Shown: positions 7,713-15,976 of the stretch, one piece after another
How the letters are laid out: every line of letters starts with the position of its first letter
Numbering within the stretch: the first letter of the stretch is position 1
Assembly (NCBI RefSeq): GCF_000527695.1
Contig: NZ_ATSX01000002.1
Span: forward strand, 1 to 64,000
Length of the DNA: 64,000 nucleotides
From: Commensalibacter papalotli (ex Servin-Garciduenas et al. 2014)
GTDB taxonomy: Bacteria > Pseudomonadota > Alphaproteobacteria > Acetobacterales > Acetobacteraceae
Direction of reading: 5' to 3'
Notes under the pieces: model-generated
The model's database searches: none
Seen by the model: the letters and a program-made list of their open reading frames with translations, nothing else
What the model was told of the DNA's origin: nothing
Program-made: the position numbers and the translations under genes

Positions 7713-8954
7713 TTGTCAAATAATAACTCATCCTCACATCATAAAAATTTTTTTTGGTCTCGTCCTATTCCTGGAACTTTGGATCATTATTGTATATATC
7801 TGGCATTACCGACATTTCTAATTGCACTTGGGATTATCCTTGCAGCATTAATGCTTGCACGGTTACTTGTATTGCTTGATCTACTGGCTTCAGATAACAG
7901 CCCTCTTAGTACTTTTTTAGGATTACTTGCTGATCTTGTTCCCCATTATCTAGGATTAGCTATTCCAGCAGCACTTTGTGTTGCTGTTTTCTCCAGTGTG
8001 CGGCAAATGAGCATTAACAACGAAATTGATGCTTTATTGAGTTCTGGGATTTCCTTGTTACGTTATTCGCGCCCTTATATCTTAAGTGGAATCGTGGTTA
8101 GTATTTCATGTATTATTTTATATGGTTACATCCAACCTTATGCACGTTATGATTTTCGTGCTGCTTATTTTTACGCGTCGCATGCTGGTTGGGTTCCCAA
8201 TATACAAAGCCATACCATTGTTAAACCAAGCGATAATCTTGTGATGGTTGTAGACCAAGCTACAGATCACGGCACACACTTATCTGGTGTTTTTATTCGT
8301 CAAAAAACATTTAATGAGAAAAAAAAACCAATCGAACATATTATTATTGCTAAAACAGGTACATTTTATACAGCTGACAACCGTTCTAAAATACAGCTAA
8401 ATTTATACAATGGGCAAAACTTGACTTTAACCTCAAACGGTAAAAATAATATTACTGATTTTACGCAGGCAGAAAAACAACTAAAACAAGAAGGAAAGAA
8501 GGTTATCTTTCGCAATCGTGGAGATGATGAAAGAGAACTAACTATTGTCGAGCTTTATCAACGGTTACGACATCCTACTAATTTTGTTGACGTATCGACG
8601 GGCAAAATTAAAATATTAGATATTAAAGCAGAATTTCACTTTCGCCTTGTAAGGGCATTATCAATTTTATGCATCCCCCTTCTAGCAACAGGGTTAGCCA
8701 TTATTAAAAAACGTAAAAAACGTAATTGGGGGGCACCATTAATTGCTGCAGTAACTTTAGTAACATATGATCATATTCAACAATTAGGATCTGAATTGGT
8801 TGCATCTGGGCATCACTCAGCACTGATTGCTTTATGGCTGCCTTTGTTCCTTTTTTTCATTCTTTGTTGCGCTATATTACGTTTTAAAAGTGGTTCTTTA
8901 GGACTTTCTTTCAACTTTTTATTAAAACGTCCCGCTAGTCTTATAGGTAAATAA
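7713..8954 (+). CDS. LptF/LptG-family permease (LptF-like)
   Basis: A 413-residue inner-membrane protein of the YjgP/YjgQ (LptF/G) family. It has three membrane spans in the N-terminal 130 residues, the cytoplasmic coupling segment NNEIDALLSSGISLLRY that contacts the LptB ATPase, a periplasmic beta-jellyroll domain (about 150-310) and three C-terminal spans. In LPS export LptF and LptG form the transmembrane part of LptB2FG. Here the pair is embedded between lipid-synthesis genes, whereas the housekeeping pair usually sits beside lptD or pepA, so this may be a paralogous exporter. TTG start at 7713. The stop overlaps the next start (TAATG). Confidence 0.75.
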   Translation: MSNNNSSSHHKNFFWSRPIPGTLDHYCIYLALPTFLIALGIILAALMLARLLVLLDLLASDNSPLSTFLGLLADLVPHYLGLAIPAALCVAVFSSVRQMSINNEIDALLSSGISLLRYSRPYILSGIVVSISCIILYGYIQPYARYDFRAAYFYASHAGWVPNIQSHTIVKPSDNLVMVVDQATDHGTHLSGVFIRQKTFNEKKKPIEHIIIAKTGTFYTADNRSKIQLNLYNGQNLTLTSNGKNNITDFTQAEKQLKQEGKKVIFRNRGDDERELTIVELYQRLRHPTNFVDVSTGKIKILDIKAEFHFRLVRALSILCIPLLATGLAIIKKRKKRNWGAPLIAAVTLVTYDHIQQLGSELVASGHHSALIALWLPLFLFFILCCAILRFKSGSLGLSFNFLLKRPASLIGK

Positions 8955-10054
8955 TGAAAAATATGTTTAAACAACATCAGTTGATTATTTATCTTTCTGC
9001 ACGACTATTAAGTACAGTTTTAGGGTCTGCACTGATATTAACCATAATTATGGAAGCCTTAACCCTTCTTGAACAAATGTCTCCTATTTTAGAAAGACAT
9101 TTAGGATGGAAAGGAATAGTCCATTATATGGGGCTCCATTTACCTTTACTTTTTAGTTCTGTTCTACCTTTAAGTATGTTAATTGGATCCATTGTTATGT
9201 TAACGCAGCTGACTTTAAACAGTGAGATCACTATTTTACGTTCAGCTGGATTATCAACTGTGGGGCTGATAAAAAAACTATTACCTGCAACTTTGTTACT
9301 TGGTGTCATCTGTTTTATTTTTCATAACTATATTACACCGAAAACAGAACTAAATTTAGCAATTTGGTGGAATAAAACCAACCTAACTCCTCAGCAGGAT
9401 AAAGAATTTTATTTTTATCAAGGTTTAGATATTATAAGTGTTAATTATATTGCTTATGGTGGTAGTACCATATCTGGTTTAACAATTTATAAACGTAAAG
9501 ATTTATCTCACCTCGAAGCTATTTATACCGCGGAGACAGCAGAATATAAAAATAAACAATGGACTCTTGTTAATGCCAAAGTACTTCATATTGCACCAGG
9601 AACACCTCTTGAATATACAGATCTTACCAAACCAGAGGATAAAATCTGGGAAACTTCTTTAACACCTCGTACTTTGATAAACCTTTCTATGCCCTCATTG
9701 CCACAAACTCTCCATAATATGTTTTTACAATTATCTGATAAGGCCGAACCTTTTCGTACCCCAACAAATATAATTAAAACAACCATATGGGCACGATTAT
9801 TTTTGCCTTTTACATTTATAATAATGTTAATCGTCGCCATACCAGTCATATTTATCCCACCGAGAGCTGGATTAAAAAGTTGGTTGCCTATATATTGTCT
9901 AGGAGCAGGATTGTTATTTATTATTTTTCAGGAAGTTCTACGAGCTTTAGGTAAAGCTGGGACATTGCCTGCACCGTTAGCAGTCATTCCTTCGCTCTTA
10001 ATATTCATCTTTGCAATGAGTGCTATTATTTTAATGATTGAAGAAAAACCATGA
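8954..10054 (+). CDS. LptF/LptG-family permease (LptG-like)
   Basis: A 366-residue partner of the preceding gene, same fold: N-terminal spans, coupling segment LNSEITILRSAGLSTVGLI (around 88-106), a periplasmic domain (about 130-265), then C-terminal spans including IIMLIVAIPVIFIPPRAG. It is translationally coupled both upstream (TAATG, 1 base) and downstream (ATGA, 4 bases), so exporter and hydroxylase are probably made together. Whether it works with the general LptB and moves LPS or another lipid cannot be told from this window. Confidence 0.75.
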   Translation: MKNMFKQHQLIIYLSARLLSTVLGSALILTIIMEALTLLEQMSPILERHLGWKGIVHYMGLHLPLLFSSVLPLSMLIGSIVMLTQLTLNSEITILRSAGLSTVGLIKKLLPATLLLGVICFIFHNYITPKTELNLAIWWNKTNLTPQQDKEFYFYQGLDIISVNYIAYGGSTISGLTIYKRKDLSHLEAIYTAETAEYKNKQWTLVNAKVLHIAPGTPLEYTDLTKPEDKIWETSLTPRTLINLSMPSLPQTLHNMFLQLSDKAEPFRTPTNIIKTTIWARLFLPFTFIIMLIVAIPVIFIPPRAGLKSWLPIYCLGAGLLFIIFQEVLRALGKAGTLPAPLAVIPSLLIFIFAMSAIILMIEEKP

Positions 10055-10875
10055 AAAACCAATCTATTCTCGAAATCATGCGCAATAAAGATCTCAAATC
10101 TGGGCGCAGCTACGATCTAGGTAAAATGAACTTAAAAGAATTATGGGTCGCCTATCTAACACACGGCACCATTTTGCTTTATTTTGGCCTTATTCTCGCC
10201 AGTATTGTGGGTGTTTACTATACATTCACAGGATGGGTTCCCGTTATTAGTGCCGTTTTGTTAATGATTTTTGGCTTCCCTTTGATTTGGTATATTATCC
10301 ATCGCTGGATTATGCATGTTTCTATTTTATATCGTATCAAATGGACAGCTTCATTATGGAAAAGAATCCATTTTGATCATCATCAAGACCCACATCTATT
10401 AAATGTTTTATTTGGCTCTCCTTTGAATACACTTCCAACGATTTTAATTGTTCCAGGTGGACTGGGATACCTTGTTGGTGGATTCCCTGGCTTTTTTGCT
10501 GCAATAGGAACTGCTCTTTACATGTCTTGCTTTTATGAATTTTTCCATTGTATTCAACATCTTGGGTATAAACCAAAATCAAAATATGTTCTTCATATTA
10601 AACAAGTCCACGTTTTACACCATTTTCATGATGAAAAAGGCAATTACGGGATTACTAATTATTTTTGGGATAAGCTATTTGGGACTTATTATGAAGATGC
10701 AAAAAGTCGTACTCGTAGCCCAACCGTATTCAACATGGGATATGATATAAAACAGGCTGAACACTATCCTTGGGTAATGCTTAAAACGGGTGCCCCCCCT
10801 CGTGATCGCCCTGCAGGCTCTAATTTTCGTGGTCAGAAAAAAGCCGCAGCTGAAGAAAACCAAAAGGCTGCTTAG
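10051..10875 (+). CDS. Membrane fatty acid hydroxylase (sterol desaturase superfamily)
   Basis: A 274-residue membrane diiron hydroxylase with the histidine clusters HRWIMH (84-89), HFDHHQDPH (107-115), HCIQH (166-170) and HVLHHFH (187-193), interspersed with about four hydrophobic spans. The superfamily includes yeast Scs7 and animal FA2H, which 2-hydroxylate the N-acyl chain of ceramide, and sphingoid-base hydroxylases. Acetic acid bacteria are reported to make ceramides with 2-hydroxy acyl chains, which fits the neighbourhood; assignment to the acyl chain or the base is inference. The C-terminal 30 residues are Ala/Lys/Glu-rich and disordered. Start overlaps the previous stop. Confidence 0.75.
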   Translation: MKNQSILEIMRNKDLKSGRSYDLGKMNLKELWVAYLTHGTILLYFGLILASIVGVYYTFTGWVPVISAVLLMIFGFPLIWYIIHRWIMHVSILYRIKWTASLWKRIHFDHHQDPHLLNVLFGSPLNTLPTILIVPGGLGYLVGGFPGFFAAIGTALYMSCFYEFFHCIQHLGYKPKSKYVLHIKQVHVLHHFHDEKGNYGITNYFWDKLFGTYYEDAKSRTRSPTVFNMGYDIKQAEHYPWVMLKTGAPPRDRPAGSNFRGQKKAAAEENQKAA

Positions 10876-10883
10876 GATAAAAT

Positions 10884-11648
10884 ATGAAACGTGAAACTGT
10901 TAATGTTTTAATTTTAGCTGGATCCAGAGAAGGCAAACAAGATCCTCTGGCAAAACAAGCCCACGTTTCTCACAAAGCTATTCTTCCTATATTGGGACGA
11001 CCAATGATTCATTACGTCGTCCAAGCTTTGTCTCAAATCAGCCAAGTTGACAAAATTGCTGTTATTATTGAAAACAAATCAATTGTCAAAGATATCCTAC
11101 CTGAATATATTCACTATTTACCTGCGGCTCTTGGCCCCAGTGACAGTGTAATTGAGGCTATTAAGGAATTAGGGACTCCTTTACTAGTAACAACAGCCGA
11201 TAATCCGTTATTAAAGCCTGAATGGGCTGATTTTTTCTTAAAAGAAGCAGAACGGGCACAATGTGATGTTGCTGTTGGTGTTGCATTAAAAGAGCAAATC
11301 GAAGCCGACGTGCCCGATACAAAAAGAACTTATATCAATCTTGCTGATGGTTCTTTTTCAGGATGTAACTTATTCTTATTCAGAACACCCCAAGCCATAC
11401 AAGTCGCACGATTATGGCAAAAACTTGAGCAACATCGTAAAAAACCCATCAAAATGGGATGTTTGTTAGGATACCCAATTATTTTACGGTATCTATTAAA
11501 ATGCCTTACGCGCAATGCACTTAAAAAAAGAATTTATAAATTAACCAAAGCGAAAACACATTTTATATTTATGCCTTGGGGGCAAGCCGCTGTTGATGTC
11601 GACAAACCCGAAGATTTAATTCTCGTAAATAAACTTATTCAAGATTAA
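10884..11648 (+). CDS. MobA-like NTP transferase (GT-A fold)
   Basis: A 254-residue nucleotidyltransferase. The N-terminal signature is VLILAGSREGKQDPLAKQ with the lysine-containing KAILPILGRPMIHYV, followed by TTADNPLL (around 108-115, metal-binding Asp) and a late VDVDKPEDL. This is the NTP_transf_3 / MobA / IspD type, which makes nucleotide-activated alcohols or sugars. Molybdenum-cofactor work is unlikely given the setting. It could provide an activated headgroup donor for the glycosyltransferase next door or the CDP-glycerol-type transferase at 259. Eight bases separate it from the hydroxylase gene. Confidence 0.6.
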   Translation: MKRETVNVLILAGSREGKQDPLAKQAHVSHKAILPILGRPMIHYVVQALSQISQVDKIAVIIENKSIVKDILPEYIHYLPAALGPSDSVIEAIKELGTPLLVTTADNPLLKPEWADFFLKEAERAQCDVAVGVALKEQIEADVPDTKRTYINLADGSFSGCNLFLFRTPQAIQVARLWQKLEQHRKKPIKMGCLLGYPIILRYLLKCLTRNALKKRIYKLTKAKTHFIFMPWGQAAVDVDKPEDLILVNKLIQD

Positions 11649-11656
11649 ATGCTTTG

Positions 11657-12745
11657 ATGCGCATCGCATATATTATTAACTCTCTTGAAGGTGGTGGAGC
11701 AGCCTTTCCCGTCCCTTCTATTTTGTCTTTGATGCGTGACTATGGCGCTGAGGTGAAAGTCTTTGCTTTGACGCAAAAAAATGGTAAAGCTTTACCTGCT
11801 ATACACAAAGCAAATATACCTGTCTCAATAAGAGAGGGTGGTATCAAAGATCACTTTCAAACATTACTTTGGCTTAACCAGCAGATTCGCAACTATAAAC
11901 CTACTCACTTATGGACCTCTTTAACCAGAGCCACTTTGTTAGGGCAACTTGTAGGATTGAGACACAATATTCCAGTTATAAGTTGGCAACATGCAGCCTA
12001 TTTAAAACCTTGGAATCTTCGACTTCTCAAAACAACTCGCTCTTTCTCTAAATTATGGTTAGGTGATTCTCAAAGAGTTACACAATTTACACAACAACGC
12101 CTACATATTCCTAAAGAAAAAATAATGACTTGGCCTATTTTCAAGGCAAATCCAAATGTTTTGAAGGCAAAAGTTTGCCAATCAGATCATACTGTAAAAA
12201 TCGTTTCTATGGGACGATTACATCCTGTCAAAGGCTATGATATTTTAATCCAAGCTTGTCATTTATTAAATCAATACTCAAACGTTCCTGCTTATCATAT
12301 TTCTATTTATGGGGAAGGGATTGAATATAAAAATTTATATAATCTTATCCATCAATATCAATTACAAAACCATATTGAGTTAATGGGATTTACCTCTTGT
12401 GTGGCGCAAACTCTCTCCCAATATAACCTTTATGTTCAGCCTTCTCGTTCAGAAGGTTTTTGTGTTGCTGCTCATGAAGCTATGCAAGCTGGGTTACCTG
12501 TCGTAGCCAGTGCTGTTGGTGAGTTACCTTTTACTATTGAAAACCATAAATCAGGCCTAACTATTTCTCCAGAGAATCCGTCTGCGTTAGCTGATGCGTT
12601 ATACAAGTTGCTTCTTCAACCACAAGATCTTTATGCGATGGGACAGCTAGCCAGAGAAACCGTAATCACACAATTTTCAACAAAACGTTTTAATACGATC
12701 GGATTTGAAGTTTTTAACCGTATGCAAAGTTTTACATCTACATAA
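11657..12745 (+). CDS. Glycosyltransferase family 4 protein
   Basis: A 362-residue GT-B retaining glycosyltransferase: N-terminal INSLEGGGA acceptor-domain loop, SMGRLHPVKGYDILIQA (around 190) at the start of the donor domain, and the EX7E signature SEGFCVAAHEAMQAGLPVVAS (around 272-292). Soluble, probably membrane-associated through its acceptor. The last gene of the operon that begins at 6819, so it likely adds a sugar to the lipid or headgroup made here. ATG 11657 chosen over the TTG three bases earlier. Donor and acceptor unknown. Confidence 0.75.
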   Translation: MRIAYIINSLEGGGAAFPVPSILSLMRDYGAEVKVFALTQKNGKALPAIHKANIPVSIREGGIKDHFQTLLWLNQQIRNYKPTHLWTSLTRATLLGQLVGLRHNIPVISWQHAAYLKPWNLRLLKTTRSFSKLWLGDSQRVTQFTQQRLHIPKEKIMTWPIFKANPNVLKAKVCQSDHTVKIVSMGRLHPVKGYDILIQACHLLNQYSNVPAYHISIYGEGIEYKNLYNLIHQYQLQNHIELMGFTSCVAQTLSQYNLYVQPSRSEGFCVAAHEAMQAGLPVVASAVGELPFTIENHKSGLTISPENPSALADALYKLLLQPQDLYAMGQLARETVITQFSTKRFNTIGFEVFNRMQSFTST

Positions 12746-12787
12746 AATATGCAATATTAATAACGCTAATCTTTTATTTGCTCAAAA

Positions 12788-13699
12788 TTATAAGCCCCGC
12801 AATAATCCCAATTTCTTTTTTACGTGATAACCAATATCTATCTTTAATCGCTCTATTGGAGATACTGCCATCTTCTTGGCATCGATCAAAGTATATTCCC
12901 CCATAGCACTTAATGTATGAACACCTTGGCAGTAATCTTGAAATATTGAAGCCTGTGGAAATAATTGATTTATAACATGAGCTTCAAAATCATCTGGTGT
13001 TAATTTTGATATTCTCAGAAAAGATAAACTTCCTCCATAAGTCTTTGTACAATCTTGGGTTGGTAAAATAATGTCACCATTAATTACTAAAACACTACCC
13101 CCTGGTCGAGAGCTAGAGGGTGTTATTCGAACAGGATTACATGGATGTAACTGCCATGGACCTACTAGACTTTCAGAATACGCAACAGATAATACACTTT
13201 GACGACTATAACCTGAATCGGCAGGCGTATAAAACATCCACCAAAGACCATTATGGAAAAAGACACTCGGATCAATAACAATGTCTGGGAAAGAAAATTC
13301 TTGAACTGGTTGCCATTGATAAGGAAATAAAGTCGCTTTGTATAATGTCGTTTTTCCAGATTTAAATGCCTCAGGCAACATATAGATATTGCCTTTATCT
13401 TCTATTAAAATTGGATAAGACAAGTGCCAAGCTTCCTCAAGAACCAAGGCTCTATCTAACAGCTGCATTGATTTATTATAAACCAGGACTTCTATACGTC
13501 CGTGCCGATCCCTGTAATTATAACTTTCTGCAAAAACGTAAAGTTTTTCATCTAAACATAAACCAAAAGGATCTGCTAAAAACTGAAAGGCTGGTTCTTC
13601 ATCCAGCCAATGCACATGATCAACGCCTTTTGTCACGACCTCAGCCATTGGCGCTTTGATAATGCCTAAACGCCAGATATCTGTCTCATAAATCGACAC
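12788..13699 (-). CDS. Beta-propeller protein resembling the N-terminal domain of GINT1
   Basis: A 303-residue soluble protein with GH43-like propeller repeats: FLADPFGLCLDEKLYVFAE (around 39-57), AWHLSYPILIEDKGNIYMLPE (around 89-109), VIDPSVFFHNGLWWMFYT (around 141-158). The phrases ADPF..LY.F.E and WHLSYP....G.IYM.PE match my memory of the N-terminal domain of plant GINT1, the glucosamine inositol-phosphorylceramide transferase. Here the domain stands alone, without the GT64 half. Given the sphingolipid genes nearby, a role in headgroup glycosylation is plausible but inferred. GTG start; 14 bases after the monooxygenase gene. Confidence 0.55.
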   Translation of the reverse strand: MSIYETDIWRLGIIKAPMAEVVTKGVDHVHWLDEEPAFQFLADPFGLCLDEKLYVFAESYNYRDRHGRIEVLVYNKSMQLLDRALVLEEAWHLSYPILIEDKGNIYMLPEAFKSGKTTLYKATLFPYQWQPVQEFSFPDIVIDPSVFFHNGLWWMFYTPADSGYSRQSVLSVAYSESLVGPWQLHPCNPVRITPSSSRPGGSVLVINGDIILPTQDCTKTYGGSLSFLRISKLTPDDFEAHVINQLFPQASIFQDYCQGVHTLSAMGEYTLIDAKKMAVSPIERLKIDIGYHVKKKLGLLRGL

Positions 13700-13713
13700 G
13701 CTTAATAACCCTA

Positions 13714-14013
13714 TTACTCTTTAATCTCGGTTAAAAACAAAATTTGCATAGGACGCTCTAAGTAAGGCTCAACCGTTTTAGAAAGATTTAAAAAATGATC
13801 TGTTTGCATATGTAAATCAAAAGCTTCTTGATTGGCCCAATGCTCAATAAATACAACACGATTTTGATTGCCTCGTTCAAAATGAGCTGCATAAAATTGG
13901 TTACCCTCTTCTTGACGGGTTAAAGCAACACATTCATTAACAACAGCAGAGATCTTTTCCCATGCATCTTGTTTTAAATCTAGCGTGGCGATTAATTTAA
14001 ATTCTTGTGACAT
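13714..14013 (-). CDS. ABM-domain monooxygenase (YgiN-like)
   Basis: A 99-residue single-domain protein of the antibiotic biosynthesis monooxygenase (dimeric alpha/beta barrel) family. Typical features are the N-terminal ATLDLKQDAWEKI helix lead, GNQFYAAHFE and FIEHWANQEAFDLHMQTDHF (around 75-84). Family members are quinol monooxygenases, heme oxygenases or enzymes without cofactor; substrate unknown. It is first in a two-gene minus-strand unit with the GINT1-like gene, which may be chance. Confidence 0.7.
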   Translation of the reverse strand: MSQEFKLIATLDLKQDAWEKISAVVNECVALTRQEEGNQFYAAHFERGNQNRVVFIEHWANQEAFDLHMQTDHFLNLSKTVEPYLERPMQILFLTEIKE

Positions 14014-14258
14014 TATTTATTCCTTCTCAATATTTAATTTAACACAGTGTTTTTCTATTAAACACCTATCTTCTATTGATATCCAACTTTAAAAAGCATA
14101 AACTTTATGTTTAAAATTGATATACGCCATCATTTATTCAAAATGAACTTGTAAATTTCATTCACTTTTAACATTTTTTTAGCATAACAGAAACTATATA
14201 TAATGATTACTTCCATTCTATATTTTTTTGAAATGCTCATCTTGAAGGTTAACTTATT

Positions 14259-15053
14259 ATGACGGACGCCCTTTCTCATCGCTTTGAAGCAGCACAAGCT
14301 ATTGTTCAAAAAGCCGCTGAAATGGCCTTGACAATGCGCCCTCCTCCAGGAGGCCCTCAAGGATCGCTGAAACATGCACAAGACTGGTTAACTGAAACTG
14401 ATGGCAAGGTTGAAGCCTTTATTTCTGCTGAAATAAAAAAACTTTTTCCTGAAGATGGGTTTCAAGGTGAAGAAGAAGGTGAAACAAGAACTGGTGCTTT
14501 AAGATGGATTGTTGATCCAATTGATGGTACATCGAATTATGCCAGAGGCCGTAACCGATGGTGTGTTTCCTTGGGGCTCATGGAAGGCAATACCCCAATA
14601 TTAGGTATTATTTCAGCACCACCTGTAAAAGAATTTTACACTGCTAGACTTGGACATGGTGCCTTTATGAACGGTAAACAAATCCACGCTTCACCAGTTA
14701 CCGATCCTAAAATATCTATGGTGGAATTAGGTTGGAGTCACGTCAGTAAAAAAGAAGATTTTTTAAAATACGCCAATGCTATTCTTGAAACAGGTGCTAT
14801 GATCCGCACCCTAGGATCAGGAACAATGTCTTTGGTCGATGTTGCAAGCGGCAGGCTGGATGGGCATTTTGAAATGTCTATTAATTTATGGGACGTTGCT
14901 GCGGCACTGGTTTTACTGCAAGAAGCAGGAGCAAAAGTTTCTCCATTCTTAAAAGACGGGGGATTACATCAACCAACACCTTTATTAACCGCAGCCCCTG
15001 GTTTAGCTGATTTACTATCAAGCACCATAAATATGCCATTAAGTTCTTCTTAA
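14259..15053 (+). CDS. Inositol monophosphatase family protein
   Basis: A 264-residue Mg-dependent, Li-sensitive-type phosphatase: LTETDGKVE (around 44-52), GEEEG (around 70-74), the metal motif WIVDPIDGTSNYARG (83-97) and the C-terminal WDVAAALVLLQEAG. Members dephosphorylate inositol-1-phosphate, histidinol phosphate, or bisphosphonucleotides. The sequence fits SuhB or HisN equally well. It lies beside the sphingolipid island and transcribes away from it, so inositol supply for a headgroup is conceivable but unsupported. Single gene with AAGG 14 bases before the ATG. Confidence 0.8.
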   Translation: MTDALSHRFEAAQAIVQKAAEMALTMRPPPGGPQGSLKHAQDWLTETDGKVEAFISAEIKKLFPEDGFQGEEEGETRTGALRWIVDPIDGTSNYARGRNRWCVSLGLMEGNTPILGIISAPPVKEFYTARLGHGAFMNGKQIHASPVTDPKISMVELGWSHVSKKEDFLKYANAILETGAMIRTLGSGTMSLVDVASGRLDGHFEMSINLWDVAAALVLLQEAGAKVSPFLKDGGLHQPTPLLTAAPGLADLLSSTINMPLSSS

Positions 15054-15092
15054 TTCATATTATCTTGAACCTTATTTACGTTATTTTAAAAG

Positions 15093-15938
15093 ATGAAACA
15101 CATTAATTCTTATAAATATCTTTCTCTTTGCTTTACCGCAACCCTTGGCCTGATGTTGGGAAATGGCGCATATGCAAGCACAAAATCAGAACAATCCCTA
15201 GTTGATCATGCAACCTTGGCCGTTCAAGACATTTATAGTGGTGTCTCTACTGATGACAAGCTTTATAATAGACTTAAAGAAGCAAGAGCTGTCATGATAT
15301 GTCCATCTATTACGCATATTTCTCTAGTTTTTGGTGGCTCTGGTGGAAAATGTGTTCTTTTATCCAGAGATGCGCAAGGCTCTTGGTCTAGCCCTGCATT
15401 TTATCAGATGTCCAGTGGGTCTTTTGGAATACAACTAGGTGTCGAAAATACAGAAATTATGCTGTTTATTATGAACGAGACCAGCTTACGCTCTCTTTTA
15501 GATAGCCAATTTACAATGGGTGCCGCTGCTGCTGCAACGGCTGCAAACGCCAATAGCAGTGCTGATAGTGGTGCATCCAATATTTATACAATTCAAAAAA
15601 GTTCTGGATTATTTGCCGGTGCTTCTTTGAAAGGGTCTAAGCTTAAAATCAACAGTAAATCTAATCATAATTATTACAATGAAACTGTAGGGCCAGAAGA
15701 CATTGTAATTGCTATGCGCGTCAATAATTCTGGGGCAGATCCGCTGCGTCGAATTTTAATGAAACTGAGCAGCGAAGCAACTACATCAACAAAAGCTACA
15801 AAAACAAACGTAAGCAAAAAAAATGATAGTGATAACAATGACATAGATTCTGGTGCCATTAAACTGGCACCTAGCGGAGGTAGTGGCAGCATAAAATCAG
15901 AAAATCTAGCACCACCCCCAGCTACAAAAAAATATTAA
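15093..15938 (+). CDS. Secreted SYLF-domain (YSC84-like) lipid-binding protein
   Basis: A 281-residue protein with an N-terminal signal peptide ending around ANGAYASTKS. A SYLF/Ysc84 domain follows (about 50-215): LKEARAVMICPS, FGGSGGKCVLL, SSPAFYQMSSGSFGIQLG and VIAMRVNN, with an Ala-rich insert TMGAAAAATAANANSS. A low-complexity Ser/Thr/Lys tail follows. Eukaryotic SYLF domains bind phosphoinositides; bacterial ones are periplasmic or outer-membrane proteins of unknown role. Alone on its strand and followed by a strong terminator. Confidence 0.8.
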   Translation: MKHINSYKYLSLCFTATLGLMLGNGAYASTKSEQSLVDHATLAVQDIYSGVSTDDKLYNRLKEARAVMICPSITHISLVFGGSGGKCVLLSRDAQGSWSSPAFYQMSSGSFGIQLGVENTEIMLFIMNETSLRSLLDSQFTMGAAAAATAANANSSADSGASNIYTIQKSSGLFAGASLKGSKLKINSKSNHNYYNETVGPEDIVIAMRVNNSGADPLRRILMKLSSEATTSTKATKTNVSKKNDSDNNDIDSGAIKLAPSGGSGSIKSENLAPPPATKKY

Positions 15939-15946
15939 TTTGATCG

Positions 15947-15976
15947 ATAGCCAAGGTAGTCTTGGCTATTTTTTTT
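15947..15976 (+). terminator. Rho-independent terminator after the SYLF gene
   Basis: Perfect 9-bp stem ATAGCCAAG / CTTGGCTAT (15947-15955, 15961-15969), loop GTAGT, followed by a run of T to 15976. It overlaps the 3' end of the convergent mltG gene. Confidence 0.9.

Noticed and set aside
10884-11648. Molybdenum cofactor guanylyltransferase (MobA)
   Set aside because: No molybdenum genes nearby and it lies within a lipid operon; only the fold is shared.
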